64,000 nt of DNA, taken from Aphelocoma coerulescens. Its lineage: Eukaryota > Chordata > Aves > Passeriformes > Corvidae. The position numbers and the translations under genes are program-made. The number at the start of each line of letters is the position of its first letter. Positions within the stretch are counted from its first letter, which is position 1. Shown here in pieces: positions 8,755 to 23,700 of this stretch. The DNA lies in contig NW_027183573.1 in assembly GCF_041296385.1 (NCBI RefSeq), positions 62,001 to 126,000 on the forward strand, written 5' to 3'. The notes beneath the pieces are model-generated. The model had not been told where the DNA came from, did not search any database, and saw nothing but the letters and a program-made list of their open reading frames with translations.

Positions 8755-11700
8755 CGTGCCGGGGGAGAAGCACTTGCTGGATGAGTCTTTCCGTGTGCAA
8801 GACTTTGAACGCAGCACCACAATCTGGGCCACGAGGAAGCCTTGATGAAGAAGGTGGTTTTGTCCTGGCACCTCTCTCCAGTGCGAGATGCCTGCCGAAG
8901 CTCTTTGCCTCTTGCGAGAGTGCGGTGGGCAGCGGGGTAAACTGGAGCCGAGAAGGACCGGGCAGACAGCACCGCCATCCGACGGGTGCTTTGCAGGTTG
9001 TGCCGGGGAAAGCGGACTGGCCCTGGCTGGAAGGCGCTGCAGCTAGGCGCTCCCCCAAGTGTCGGAGGCAAAGGCCGCGTGAGCTTGCCGTCCCCGGCAC
9101 GGCTCTCTGTGCGAGACGTAGCCCAGAAGCTTTCCCTTTCCATTCAGAGCACCAGAGAGGCAGAATGCAGTGGTACGTATTGCTCAGGAGGAAAGGGGCA
9201 CGGCCCGGCCGCGTTCGGGCAGAAGCAGCGCGCTGGAGCGCTTCGCTGCCGGCACAGAGTTCCGGGCGAGAGGCAGACGACCGGTCCGCCTCCGGGAGAA
9301 CGAAGGTACGGCGTGCTCGAAAAGGCGAGGAACGAAGCCGCGGAGCACCGGGCTCGGGTGCGCGTCGTCCGGGCTTGCGAGACGAGCGTGGCTGCCACTC
9401 TCCTGCCTGCAGAATTCACCTTACAGCCTCAGGAAGGAGGACGACGCGCCACAGTTACTTGTGCTGCTGCTGCTGCCTAGTCCTCTTGCAGAGCTCTGTG
9501 GAGGCAAATGCACTTCCCTTCCGTCTCCGAGTTTCGGAGAACACGATGGTAGGGTGCAGCGGAGCAGGGAAGTACAGAAGTGCACCGCTGAGATTGCTGT
9601 TGCTTACGTGCAGAAGGCGAAGGTGCAAGCCAGCACTGGCTTTTGCTTCTAGAGCCGTTCTCCAGGAGAGCAGCTGCTGGAGGTTGACAGCGGTAGCTGC
9701 GAGGCTGAAAAACAAGGCAGGACGTCGGGCTTAGAAGAAAGGCACAGGGGCCACAGTGTGATGTGCGCTTTTGGAAGGCTGCTCGGAGAAGGGGCACTTT
9801 CGGAGAGCTTTCTGCTTTGACCTGTGCTCCTGGCCGAGCTCTAGCTGCTGGGACTCTGAAAGGCTGAATGACTAGGAAAGTGCTTGTGTCCACGCTGTGG
9901 ATTGAGCACGATCCTTTTTGCAGCAGCGAGAACACACTCGGCCCACTGGGCTCGTGAACGAGCGTTTACCAGACGTCTGCAATTCGGTGCACTGCACACA
10001 CAAGCCCGGTGCTCCCCGGTTTCTTTCTCCGCCTGCCGTTGTCTGGACAGAAGAGAAGCCCAGCCACGGCATCCTACTCGGCCGCTTTTCGGCGTGTGCA
10101 CTGCCCGCATACACACGGGTGCTGTGCTCGGCTTTCCCTCGGCTCCAGGCACAAGGGTGCTTTCTCAGTTTTGCAGCGTCCCCGGTTCCCCACGTTGCCC
10201 TCGCTCAGCGAAACGTGCCGGGGGAGAAGCACTTGCTGGATGAGTCTTTCCGTGTGCAAGACTTTGAACGCAGCACCACAATCTGGGCCACGAGGAAGCC
10301 TTGATGAAGAAGGTGGTTTTGTCCTGGCACCTCTCTCCAGTGCGAGATGCCTGCCGAAGCTCTTTGCCTCTTGCGAGAGTGCGGTGGGCAGCGGGGTAAA
10401 CTGGAGCCGAGAAGGACCGGGCAGACAGCACCGCCATCCGACGGGTGCTTTGCAGGTTGTGCCGGGGAAAGCGGACTGGCCCTGGCTGGAAGGCGCTGCA
10501 GCTAGGCGCTCCCCCAAGTGTCGGAGGCAAAGGCCGCGTGAGCTTGCCGTCCCCGGCACGGCTCTCTGTGCGAGACGTAGCCCAGAAGCTTTCCCTTTCC
10601 ATTCAGAGCACCAGAGAGGCAGAATGCAGTGGTACGTATTGCTCAGGAGGAAAGGGGCACGGCCCGGCCGCGTTCGGGCAGAAGCAGCGCGCTGGAGCGC
10701 TTCGCTGCCGGCACAGAGTTCCGGGCGAGAGGCAGACGACCGGTCCGCCTCCGGGAGAACGAAGGTACGGCGTGCTCGAAAAGGCGAGGAACGAAGCCGC
10801 GGAGCACCGGGCTCGGGTGCGCGTCGTCCGGGCTTGCGAGACGAGCGTGGCTGCCACTCTCCTGCCTGCAGAATTCACCTTACAGCCTCAGGAAGGAGGA
10901 CGACGCGCCACAGTTACTTGTGCTGCTGCTGCTGCCTAGTCCTCTTGCAGAGCTCTGTGGAGGCAAATGCACTTCCCTTCCGTCTCCGAGTTTCGGAGAA
11001 CACGATGGTAGGGTGCAGCGGAGCAGGGAAGTACAGAAGTGCACCGCTGAGATTGCTGTTGCTTACGTGCAGAAGGCGAAGGTGCAAGCCAGCACTGGCT
11101 TTTGCTTCTAGAGCCGTTCTCCAGGAGAGCAGCTGCTGGAGGTTGACAGCGGTAGCTGCGAGGCTGAAAAACAAGGCAGGACGTCGGGCTTAGAAGAAAG
11201 GCACAGGGGCCACAGTGTGATGTGCGCTTTTGGAAGGCTGCTCGGAGAAGGGGCACTTTCGGAGAGCTTTCTGCTTTGACCTGTGCTCCTGGCCGAGCTC
11301 TAGCTGCTGGGACTCTGAAAGGCTGAATGACTAGGAAAGTGCTTGTGTCCACGCTGTGGATTGAGCACGATCCTTTTTGCAGCAGCGAGAACACACTCGG
11401 CCCACTGGGCTCGTGAACGAGCGTTTACCAGACGTCTGCAATTCGGTGCACTGCACACACAAGCCCGGTGCTCCCCGGTTTCTTTCTCCGCCTGCCGTTG
11501 TCTGGACAGAAGAGAAGCCCAGCCACGGCATCCTACTCGGCCGCTTTTCGGCGTGTGCACTGCCCGCATACACACGGGTGCTGTGCTCGGCTTTCCCTCG
11601 GCTCCAGGCACAAGGGTGCTTTCTCAGTTTTGCAGCGTCCCCGGTTCCCCACGTTGCCCTCGCTCAGCGAAACGTGCCGGGGGAGAAGCACTTGCTGGAT

Positions 11701-14700
11701 GAGTCTTTCCGTGTGCAAGACTTTGAACGCAGCACCACAATCTGGGCCACGAGGAAGCCTTGATGAAGAAGGTGGTTTTGTCCTGGCACCTCTCTCCAGT
11801 GCGAGATGCCTGCCGAAGCTCTTTGCCTCTTGCGAGAGTGCGGTGGGCAGCGGGGTAAACTGGAGCCGAGAAGGACCGGGCAGACAGCACCGCCATCCGA
11901 CGGGTGCTTTGCAGGTTGTGCCGGGGAAAGCGGACTGGCCCTGGCTGGAAGGCGCTGCAGCTAGGCGCTCCCCCAAGTGTCGGAGGCAAAGGCCGCGTGA
12001 GCTTGCCGTCCCCGGCACGGCTCTCTGTGCGAGACGTAGCCCAGAAGCTTTCCCTTTCCATTCAGAGCACCAGAGAGGCAGAATGCAGTGGTACGTATTG
12101 CTCAGGAGGAAAGGGGCACGGCCCGGCCGCGTTCGGGCAGAAGCAGCGCGCTGGAGCGCTTCGCTGCCGGCACAGAGTTCCGGGCGAGAGGCAGACGACC
12201 GGTCCGCCTCCGGGAGAACGAAGGTACGGCGTGCTCGAAAAGGCGAGGAACGAAGCCGCGGAGCACCGGGCTCGGGTGCGCGTCGTCCGGGCTTGCGAGA
12301 CGAGCGTGGCTGCCACTCTCCTGCCTGCAGAATTCACCTTACAGCCTCAGGAAGGAGGACGACGCGCCACAGTTACTTGTGCTGCTGCTGCTGCCTAGTC
12401 CTCTTGCAGAGCTCTGTGGAGGCAAATGCACTTCCCTTCCGTCTCCGAGTTTCGGAGAACACGATGGTAGGGTGCAGCGGAGCAGGGAAGTACAGAAGTG
12501 CACCGCTGAGATTGCTGTTGCTTACGTGCAGAAGGCGAAGGTGCAAGCCAGCACTGGCTTTTGCTTCTAGAGCCGTTCTCCAGGAGAGCAGCTGCTGGAG
12601 GTTGACAGCGGTAGCTGCGAGGCTGAAAAACAAGGCAGGACGTCGGGCTTAGAAGAAAGGCACAGGGGCCACAGTGTGATGTGCGCTTTTGGAAGGCTGC
12701 TCGGAGAAGGGGCACTTTCGGAGAGCTTTCTGCTTTGACCTGTGCTCCTGGCCGAGCTCTAGCTGCTGGGACTCTGAAAGGCTGAATGACTAGGAAAGTG
12801 CTTGTGTCCACGCTGTGGATTGAGCACGATCCTTTTTGCAGCAGCGAGAACACACTCGGCCCACTGGGCTCGTGAACGAGCGTTTACCAGACGTCTGCAA
12901 TTCGGTGCACTGCACACACAAGCCCGGTGCTCCCCGGTTTCTTTCTCCGCCTGCCGTTGTCTGGACAGAAGAGAAGCCCAGCCACGGCATCCTACTCGGC
13001 CGCTTTTCGGCGTGTGCACTGCCCGCATACACACGGGTGCTGTGCTCGGCTTTCCCTCGGCTCCAGGCACAAGGGTGCTTTCTCAGTTTTGCAGCGTCCC
13101 CGGTTCCCCACGTTGCCCTCGCTCAGCGAAACGTGCCGGGGGAGAAGCACTTGCTGGATGAGTCTTTCCGTGTGCAAGACTTTGAACGCAGCACCACAAT
13201 CTGGGCCACGAGGAAGCCTTGATGAAGAAGGTGGTTTTGTCCTGGCACCTCTCTCCAGTGCGAGATGCCTGCCGAAGCTCTTTGCCTCTTGCGAGAGTGC
13301 GGTGGGCAGCGGGGTAAACTGGAGCCGAGAAGGACCGGGCAGACAGCACCGCCATCCGACGGGTGCTTTGCAGGTTGTGCCGGGGAAAGCGGACTGGCCC
13401 TGGCTGGAAGGCGCTGCAGCTAGGCGCTCCCCCAAGTGTCGGAGGCAAAGGCCGCGTGAGCTTGCCGTCCCCGGCACGGCTCTCTGTGCGAGACGTAGCC
13501 CAGAAGCTTTCCCTTTCCATTCAGAGCACCAGAGAGGCAGAATGCAGTGGTACGTATTGCTCAGGAGGAAAGGGGCACGGCCCGGCCGCGTTCGGGCAGA
13601 AGCAGCGCGCTGGAGCGCTTCGCTGCCGGCACAGAGTTCCGGGCGAGAGGCAGACGACCGGTCCGCCTCCGGGAGAACGAAGGTACGGCGTGCTCGAAAA
13701 GGCGAGGAACGAAGCCGCGGAGCACCGGGCTCGGGTGCGCGTCGTCCGGGCTTGCGAGACGAGCGTGGCTGCCACTCTCCTGCCTGCAGAATTCACCTTA
13801 CAGCCTCAGGAAGGAGGACGACGCGCCACAGTTACTTGTGCTGCTGCTGCTGCCTAGTCCTCTTGCAGAGCTCTGTGGAGGCAAATGCACTTCCCTTCCG
13901 TCTCCGAGTTTCGGAGAACACGATGGTAGGGTGCAGCGGAGCAGGGAAGTACAGAAGTGCACCGCTGAGATTGCTGTTGCTTACGTGCAGAAGGCGAAGG
14001 TGCAAGCCAGCACTGGCTTTTGCTTCTAGAGCCGTTCTCCAGGAGAGCAGCTGCTGGAGGTTGACAGCGGTAGCTGCGAGGCTGAAAAACAAGGCAGGAC
14101 GTCGGGCTTAGAAGAAAGGCACAGGGGCCACAGTGTGATGTGCGCTTTTGGAAGGCTGCTCGGAGAAGGGGCACTTTCGGAGAGCTTTCTGCTTTGACCT
14201 GTGCTCCTGGCCGAGCTCTAGCTGCTGGGACTCTGAAAGGCTGAATGACTAGGAAAGTGCTTGTGTCCACGCTGTGGATTGAGCACGATCCTTTTTGCAG
14301 CAGCGAGAACACACTCGGCCCACTGGGCTCGTGAACGAGCGTTTACCAGACGTCTGCAATTCGGTGCACTGCACACACAAGCCCGGTGCTCCCCGGTTTC
14401 TTTCTCCGCCTGCCGTTGTCTGGACAGAAGAGAAGCCCAGCCACGGCATCCTACTCGGCCGCTTTTCGGCGTGTGCACTGCCCGCATACACACGGGTGCT
14501 GTGCTCGGCTTTCCCTCGGCTCCAGGCACAAGGGTGCTTTCTCAGTTTTGCAGCGTCCCCGGTTCCCCACGTTGCCCTCGCTCAGCGAAACGTGCCGGGG
14601 GAGAAGCACTTGCTGGATGAGTCTTTCCGTGTGCAAGACTTTGAACGCAGCACCACAATCTGGGCCACGAGGAAGCCTTGATGAAGAAGGTGGTTTTGTC

Positions 14701-17700
14701 CTGGCACCTCTCTCCAGTGCGAGATGCCTGCCGAAGCTCTTTGCCTCTTGCGAGAGTGCGGTGGGCAGCGGGGTAAACTGGAGCCGAGAAGGACCGGGCA
14801 GACAGCACCGCCATCCGACGGGTGCTTTGCAGGTTGTGCCGGGGAAAGCGGACTGGCCCTGGCTGGAAGGCGCTGCAGCTAGGCGCTCCCCCAAGTGTCG
14901 GAGGCAAAGGCCGCGTGAGCTTGCCGTCCCCGGCACGGCTCTCTGTGCGAGACGTAGCCCAGAAGCTTTCCCTTTCCATTCAGAGCACCAGAGAGGCAGA
15001 ATGCAGTGGTACGTATTGCTCAGGAGGAAAGGGGCACGGCCCGGCCGCGTTCGGGCAGAAGCAGCGCGCTGGAGCGCTTCGCTGCCGGCACAGAGTTCCG
15101 GGCGAGAGGCAGACGACCGGTCCGCCTCCGGGAGAACGAAGGTACGGCGTGCTCGAAAAGGCGAGGAACGAAGCCGCGGAGCACCGGGCTCGGGTGCGCG
15201 TCGTCCGGGCTTGCGAGACGAGCGTGGCTGCCACTCTCCTGCCTGCAGAATTCACCTTACAGCCTCAGGAAGGAGGACGACGCGCCACAGTTACTTGTGC
15301 TGCTGCTGCTGCCTAGTCCTCTTGCAGAGCTCTGTGGAGGCAAATGCACTTCCCTTCCGTCTCCGAGTTTCGGAGAACACGATGGTAGGGTGCAGCGGAG
15401 CAGGGAAGTACAGAAGTGCACCGCTGAGATTGCTGTTGCTTACGTGCAGAAGGCGAAGGTGCAAGCCAGCACTGGCTTTTGCTTCTAGAGCCGTTCTCCA
15501 GGAGAGCAGCTGCTGGAGGTTGACAGCGGTAGCTGCGAGGCTGAAAAACAAGGCAGGACGTCGGGCTTAGAAGAAAGGCACAGGGGCCACAGTGTGATGT
15601 GCGCTTTTGGAAGGCTGCTCGGAGAAGGGGCACTTTCGGAGAGCTTTCTGCTTTGACCTGTGCTCCTGGCCGAGCTCTAGCTGCTGGGACTCTGAAAGGC
15701 TGAATGACTAGGAAAGTGCTTGTGTCCACGCTGTGGATTGAGCACGATCCTTTTTGCAGCAGCGAGAACACACTCGGCCCACTGGGCTCGTGAACGAGCG
15801 TTTACCAGACGTCTGCAATTCGGTGCACTGCACACACAAGCCCGGTGCTCCCCGGTTTCTTTCTCCGCCTGCCGTTGTCTGGACAGAAGAGAAGCCCAGC
15901 CACGGCATCCTACTCGGCCGCTTTTCGGCGTGTGCACTGCCCGCATACACACGGGTGCTGTGCTCGGCTTTCCCTCGGCTCCAGGCACAAGGGTGCTTTC
16001 TCAGTTTTGCAGCGTCCCCGGTTCCCCACGTTGCCCTCGCTCAGCGAAACGTGCCGGGGGAGAAGCACTTGCTGGATGAGTCTTTCCGTGTGCAAGACTT
16101 TGAACGCAGCACCACAATCTGGGCCACGAGGAAGCCTTGATGAAGAAGGTGGTTTTGTCCTGGCACCTCTCTCCAGTGCGAGATGCCTGCCGAAGCTCTT
16201 TGCCTCTTGCGAGAGTGCGGTGGGCAGCGGGGTAAACTGGAGCCGAGAAGGACCGGGCAGACAGCACCGCCATCCGACGGGTGCTTTGCAGGTTGTGCCG
16301 GGGAAAGCGGACTGGCCCTGGCTGGAAGGCGCTGCAGCTAGGCGCTCCCCCAAGTGTCGGAGGCAAAGGCCGCGTGAGCTTGCCGTCCCCGGCACGGCTC
16401 TCTGTGCGAGACGTAGCCCAGAAGCTTTCCCTTTCCATTCAGAGCACCAGAGAGGCAGAATGCAGTGGTACGTATTGCTCAGGAGGAAAGGGGCACGGCC
16501 CGGCCGCGTTCGGGCAGAAGCAGCGCGCTGGAGCGCTTCGCTGCCGGCACAGAGTTCCGGGCGAGAGGCAGACGACCGGTCCGCCTCCGGGAGAACGAAG
16601 GTACGGCGTGCTCGAAAAGGCGAGGAACGAAGCCGCGGAGCACCGGGCTCGGGTGCGCGTCGTCCGGGCTTGCGAGACGAGCGTGGCTGCCACTCTCCTG
16701 CCTGCAGAATTCACCTTACAGCCTCAGGAAGGAGGACGACGCGCCACAGTTACTTGTGCTGCTGCTGCTGCCTAGTCCTCTTGCAGAGCTCTGTGGAGGC
16801 AAATGCACTTCCCTTCCGTCTCCGAGTTTCGGAGAACACGATGGTAGGGTGCAGCGGAGCAGGGAAGTACAGAAGTGCACCGCTGAGATTGCTGTTGCTT
16901 ACGTGCAGAAGGCGAAGGTGCAAGCCAGCACTGGCTTTTGCTTCTAGAGCCGTTCTCCAGGAGAGCAGCTGCTGGAGGTTGACAGCGGTAGCTGCGAGGC
17001 TGAAAAACAAGGCAGGACGTCGGGCTTAGAAGAAAGGCACAGGGGCCACAGTGTGATGTGCGCTTTTGGAAGGCTGCTCGGAGAAGGGGCACTTTCGGAG
17101 AGCTTTCTGCTTTGACCTGTGCTCCTGGCCGAGCTCTAGCTGCTGGGACTCTGAAAGGCTGAATGACTAGGAAAGTGCTTGTGTCCACGCTGTGGATTGA
17201 GCACGATCCTTTTTGCAGCAGCGAGAACACACTCGGCCCACTGGGCTCGTGAACGAGCGTTTACCAGACGTCTGCAATTCGGTGCACTGCACACACAAGC
17301 CCGGTGCTCCCCGGTTTCTTTCTCCGCCTGCCGTTGTCTGGACAGAAGAGAAGCCCAGCCACGGCATCCTACTCGGCCGCTTTTCGGCGTGTGCACTGCC
17401 CGCATACACACGGGTGCTGTGCTCGGCTTTCCCTCGGCTCCAGGCACAAGGGTGCTTTCTCAGTTTTGCAGCGTCCCCGGTTCCCCACGTTGCCCTCGCT
17501 CAGCGAAACGTGCCGGGGGAGAAGCACTTGCTGGATGAGTCTTTCCGTGTGCAAGACTTTGAACGCAGCACCACAATCTGGGCCACGAGGAAGCCTTGAT
17601 GAAGAAGGTGGTTTTGTCCTGGCACCTCTCTCCAGTGCGAGATGCCTGCCGAAGCTCTTTGCCTCTTGCGAGAGTGCGGTGGGCAGCGGGGTAAACTGGA

Positions 17701-20700
17701 GCCGAGAAGGACCGGGCAGACAGCACCGCCATCCGACGGGTGCTTTGCAGGTTGTGCCGGGGAAAGCGGACTGGCCCTGGCTGGAAGGCGCTGCAGCTAG
17801 GCGCTCCCCCAAGTGTCGGAGGCAAAGGCCGCGTGAGCTTGCCGTCCCCGGCACGGCTCTCTGTGCGAGACGTAGCCCAGAAGCTTTCCCTTTCCATTCA
17901 GAGCACCAGAGAGGCAGAATGCAGTGGTACGTATTGCTCAGGAGGAAAGGGGCACGGCCCGGCCGCGTTCGGGCAGAAGCAGCGCGCTGGAGCGCTTCGC
18001 TGCCGGCACAGAGTTCCGGGCGAGAGGCAGACGACCGGTCCGCCTCCGGGAGAACGAAGGTACGGCGTGCTCGAAAAGGCGAGGAACGAAGCCGCGGAGC
18101 ACCGGGCTCGGGTGCGCGTCGTCCGGGCTTGCGAGACGAGCGTGGCTGCCACTCTCCTGCCTGCAGAATTCACCTTACAGCCTCAGGAAGGAGGACGACG
18201 CGCCACAGTTACTTGTGCTGCTGCTGCTGCCTAGTCCTCTTGCAGAGCTCTGTGGAGGCAAATGCACTTCCCTTCCGTCTCCGAGTTTCGGAGAACACGA
18301 TGGTAGGGTGCAGCGGAGCAGGGAAGTACAGAAGTGCACCGCTGAGATTGCTGTTGCTTACGTGCAGAAGGCGAAGGTGCAAGCCAGCACTGGCTTTTGC
18401 TTCTAGAGCCGTTCTCCAGGAGAGCAGCTGCTGGAGGTTGACAGCGGTAGCTGCGAGGCTGAAAAACAAGGCAGGACGTCGGGCTTAGAAGAAAGGCACA
18501 GGGGCCACAGTGTGATGTGCGCTTTTGGAAGGCTGCTCGGAGAAGGGGCACTTTCGGAGAGCTTTCTGCTTTGACCTGTGCTCCTGGCCGAGCTCTAGCT
18601 GCTGGGACTCTGAAAGGCTGAATGACTAGGAAAGTGCTTGTGTCCACGCTGTGGATTGAGCACGATCCTTTTTGCAGCAGCGAGAACACACTCGGCCCAC
18701 TGGGCTCGTGAACGAGCGTTTACCAGACGTCTGCAATTCGGTGCACTGCACACACAAGCCCGGTGCTCCCCGGTTTCTTTCTCCGCCTGCCGTTGTCTGG
18801 ACAGAAGAGAAGCCCAGCCACGGCATCCTACTCGGCCGCTTTTCGGCGTGTGCACTGCCCGCATACACACGGGTGCTGTGCTCGGCTTTCCCTCGGCTCC
18901 AGGCACAAGGGTGCTTTCTCAGTTTTGCAGCGTCCCCGGTTCCCCACGTTGCCCTCGCTCAGCGAAACGTGCCGGGGGAGAAGCACTTGCTGGATGAGTC
19001 TTTCCGTGTGCAAGACTTTGAACGCAGCACCACAATCTGGGCCACGAGGAAGCCTTGATGAAGAAGGTGGTTTTGTCCTGGCACCTCTCTCCAGTGCGAG
19101 ATGCCTGCCGAAGCTCTTTGCCTCTTGCGAGAGTGCGGTGGGCAGCGGGGTAAACTGGAGCCGAGAAGGACCGGGCAGACAGCACCGCCATCCGACGGGT
19201 GCTTTGCAGGTTGTGCCGGGGAAAGCGGACTGGCCCTGGCTGGAAGGCGCTGCAGCTAGGCGCTCCCCCAAGTGTCGGAGGCAAAGGCCGCGTGAGCTTG
19301 CCGTCCCCGGCACGGCTCTCTGTGCGAGACGTAGCCCAGAAGCTTTCCCTTTCCATTCAGAGCACCAGAGAGGCAGAATGCAGTGGTACGTATTGCTCAG
19401 GAGGAAAGGGGCACGGCCCGGCCGCGTTCGGGCAGAAGCAGCGCGCTGGAGCGCTTCGCTGCCGGCACAGAGTTCCGGGCGAGAGGCAGACGACCGGTCC
19501 GCCTCCGGGAGAACGAAGGTACGGCGTGCTCGAAAAGGCGAGGAACGAAGCCGCGGAGCACCGGGCTCGGGTGCGCGTCGTCCGGGCTTGCGAGACGAGC
19601 GTGGCTGCCACTCTCCTGCCTGCAGAATTCACCTTACAGCCTCAGGAAGGAGGACGACGCGCCACAGTTACTTGTGCTGCTGCTGCTGCCTAGTCCTCTT
19701 GCAGAGCTCTGTGGAGGCAAATGCACTTCCCTTCCGTCTCCGAGTTTCGGAGAACACGATGGTAGGGTGCAGCGGAGCAGGGAAGTACAGAAGTGCACCG
19801 CTGAGATTGCTGTTGCTTACGTGCAGAAGGCGAAGGTGCAAGCCAGCACTGGCTTTTGCTTCTAGAGCCGTTCTCCAGGAGAGCAGCTGCTGGAGGTTGA
19901 CAGCGGTAGCTGCGAGGCTGAAAAACAAGGCAGGACGTCGGGCTTAGAAGAAAGGCACAGGGGCCACAGTGTGATGTGCGCTTTTGGAAGGCTGCTCGGA
20001 GAAGGGGCACTTTCGGAGAGCTTTCTGCTTTGACCTGTGCTCCTGGCCGAGCTCTAGCTGCTGGGACTCTGAAAGGCTGAATGACTAGGAAAGTGCTTGT
20101 GTCCACGCTGTGGATTGAGCACGATCCTTTTTGCAGCAGCGAGAACACACTCGGCCCACTGGGCTCGTGAACGAGCGTTTACCAGACGTCTGCAATTCGG
20201 TGCACTGCACACACAAGCCCGGTGCTCCCCGGTTTCTTTCTCCGCCTGCCGTTGTCTGGACAGAAGAGAAGCCCAGCCACGGCATCCTACTCGGCCGCTT
20301 TTCGGCGTGTGCACTGCCCGCATACACACGGGTGCTGTGCTCGGCTTTCCCTCGGCTCCAGGCACAAGGGTGCTTTCTCAGTTTTGCAGCGTCCCCGGTT
20401 CCCCACGTTGCCCTCGCTCAGCGAAACGTGCCGGGGGAGAAGCACTTGCTGGATGAGTCTTTCCGTGTGCAAGACTTTGAACGCAGCACCACAATCTGGG
20501 CCACGAGGAAGCCTTGATGAAGAAGGTGGTTTTGTCCTGGCACCTCTCTCCAGTGCGAGATGCCTGCCGAAGCTCTTTGCCTCTTGCGAGAGTGCGGTGG
20601 GCAGCGGGGTAAACTGGAGCCGAGAAGGACCGGGCAGACAGCACCGCCATCCGACGGGTGCTTTGCAGGTTGTGCCGGGGAAAGCGGACTGGCCCTGGCT

Positions 20701-23700
20701 GGAAGGCGCTGCAGCTAGGCGCTCCCCCAAGTGTCGGAGGCAAAGGCCGCGTGAGCTTGCCGTCCCCGGCACGGCTCTCTGTGCGAGACGTAGCCCAGAA
20801 GCTTTCCCTTTCCATTCAGAGCACCAGAGAGGCAGAATGCAGTGGTACGTATTGCTCAGGAGGAAAGGGGCACGGCCCGGCCGCGTTCGGGCAGAAGCAG
20901 CGCGCTGGAGCGCTTCGCTGCCGGCACAGAGTTCCGGGCGAGAGGCAGACGACCGGTCCGCCTCCGGGAGAACGAAGGTACGGCGTGCTCGAAAAGGCGA
21001 GGAACGAAGCCGCGGAGCACCGGGCTCGGGTGCGCGTCGTCCGGGCTTGCGAGACGAGCGTGGCTGCCACTCTCCTGCCTGCAGAATTCACCTTACAGCC
21101 TCAGGAAGGAGGACGACGCGCCACAGTTACTTGTGCTGCTGCTGCTGCCTAGTCCTCTTGCAGAGCTCTGTGGAGGCAAATGCACTTCCCTTCCGTCTCC
21201 GAGTTTCGGAGAACACGATGGTAGGGTGCAGCGGAGCAGGGAAGTACAGAAGTGCACCGCTGAGATTGCTGTTGCTTACGTGCAGAAGGCGAAGGTGCAA
21301 GCCAGCACTGGCTTTTGCTTCTAGAGCCGTTCTCCAGGAGAGCAGCTGCTGGAGGTTGACAGCGGTAGCTGCGAGGCTGAAAAACAAGGCAGGACGTCGG
21401 GCTTAGAAGAAAGGCACAGGGGCCACAGTGTGATGTGCGCTTTTGGAAGGCTGCTCGGAGAAGGGGCACTTTCGGAGAGCTTTCTGCTTTGACCTGTGCT
21501 CCTGGCCGAGCTCTAGCTGCTGGGACTCTGAAAGGCTGAATGACTAGGAAAGTGCTTGTGTCCACGCTGTGGATTGAGCACGATCCTTTTTGCAGCAGCG
21601 AGAACACACTCGGCCCACTGGGCTCGTGAACGAGCGTTTACCAGACGTCTGCAATTCGGTGCACTGCACACACAAGCCCGGTGCTCCCCGGTTTCTTTCT
21701 CCGCCTGCCGTTGTCTGGACAGAAGAGAAGCCCAGCCACGGCATCCTACTCGGCCGCTTTTCGGCGTGTGCACTGCCCGCATACACACGGGTGCTGTGCT
21801 CGGCTTTCCCTCGGCTCCAGGCACAAGGGTGCTTTCTCAGTTTTGCAGCGTCCCCGGTTCCCCACGTTGCCCTCGCTCAGCGAAACGTGCCGGGGGAGAA
21901 GCACTTGCTGGATGAGTCTTTCCGTGTGCAAGACTTTGAACGCAGCACCACAATCTGGGCCACGAGGAAGCCTTGATGAAGAAGGTGGTTTTGTCCTGGC
22001 ACCTCTCTCCAGTGCGAGATGCCTGCCGAAGCTCTTTGCCTCTTGCGAGAGTGCGGTGGGCAGCGGGGTAAACTGGAGCCGAGAAGGACCGGGCAGACAG
22101 CACCGCCATCCGACGGGTGCTTTGCAGGTTGTGCCGGGGAAAGCGGACTGGCCCTGGCTGGAAGGCGCTGCAGCTAGGCGCTCCCCCAAGTGTCGGAGGC
22201 AAAGGCCGCGTGAGCTTGCCGTCCCCGGCACGGCTCTCTGTGCGAGACGTAGCCCAGAAGCTTTCCCTTTCCATTCAGAGCACCAGAGAGGCAGAATGCA
22301 GTGGTACGTATTGCTCAGGAGGAAAGGGGCACGGCCCGGCCGCGTTCGGGCAGAAGCAGCGCGCTGGAGCGCTTCGCTGCCGGCACAGAGTTCCGGGCGA
22401 GAGGCAGACGACCGGTCCGCCTCCGGGAGAACGAAGGTACGGCGTGCTCGAAAAGGCGAGGAACGAAGCCGCGGAGCACCGGGCTCGGGTGCGCGTCGTC
22501 CGGGCTTGCGAGACGAGCGTGGCTGCCACTCTCCTGCCTGCAGAATTCACCTTACAGCCTCAGGAAGGAGGACGACGCGCCACAGTTACTTGTGCTGCTG
22601 CTGCTGCCTAGTCCTCTTGCAGAGCTCTGTGGAGGCAAATGCACTTCCCTTCCGTCTCCGAGTTTCGGAGAACACGATGGTAGGGTGCAGCGGAGCAGGG
22701 AAGTACAGAAGTGCACCGCTGAGATTGCTGTTGCTTACGTGCAGAAGGCGAAGGTGCAAGCCAGCACTGGCTTTTGCTTCTAGAGCCGTTCTCCAGGAGA
22801 GCAGCTGCTGGAGGTTGACAGCGGTAGCTGCGAGGCTGAAAAACAAGGCAGGACGTCGGGCTTAGAAGAAAGGCACAGGGGCCACAGTGTGATGTGCGCT
22901 TTTGGAAGGCTGCTCGGAGAAGGGGCACTTTCGGAGAGCTTTCTGCTTTGACCTGTGCTCCTGGCCGAGCTCTAGCTGCTGGGACTCTGAAAGGCTGAAT
23001 GACTAGGAAAGTGCTTGTGTCCACGCTGTGGATTGAGCACGATCCTTTTTGCAGCAGCGAGAACACACTCGGCCCACTGGGCTCGTGAACGAGCGTTTAC
23101 CAGACGTCTGCAATTCGGTGCACTGCACACACAAGCCCGGTGCTCCCCGGTTTCTTTCTCCGCCTGCCGTTGTCTGGACAGAAGAGAAGCCCAGCCACGG
23201 CATCCTACTCGGCCGCTTTTCGGCGTGTGCACTGCCCGCATACACACGGGTGCTGTGCTCGGCTTTCCCTCGGCTCCAGGCACAAGGGTGCTTTCTCAGT
23301 TTTGCAGCGTCCCCGGTTCCCCACGTTGCCCTCGCTCAGCGAAACGTGCCGGGGGAGAAGCACTTGCTGGATGAGTCTTTCCGTGTGCAAGACTTTGAAC
23401 GCAGCACCACAATCTGGGCCACGAGGAAGCCTTGATGAAGAAGGTGGTTTTGTCCTGGCACCTCTCTCCAGTGCGAGATGCCTGCCGAAGCTCTTTGCCT
23501 CTTGCGAGAGTGCGGTGGGCAGCGGGGTAAACTGGAGCCGAGAAGGACCGGGCAGACAGCACCGCCATCCGACGGGTGCTTTGCAGGTTGTGCCGGGGAA
23601 AGCGGACTGGCCCTGGCTGGAAGGCGCTGCAGCTAGGCGCTCCCCCAAGTGTCGGAGGCAAAGGCCGCGTGAGCTTGCCGTCCCCGGCACGGCTCTCTGT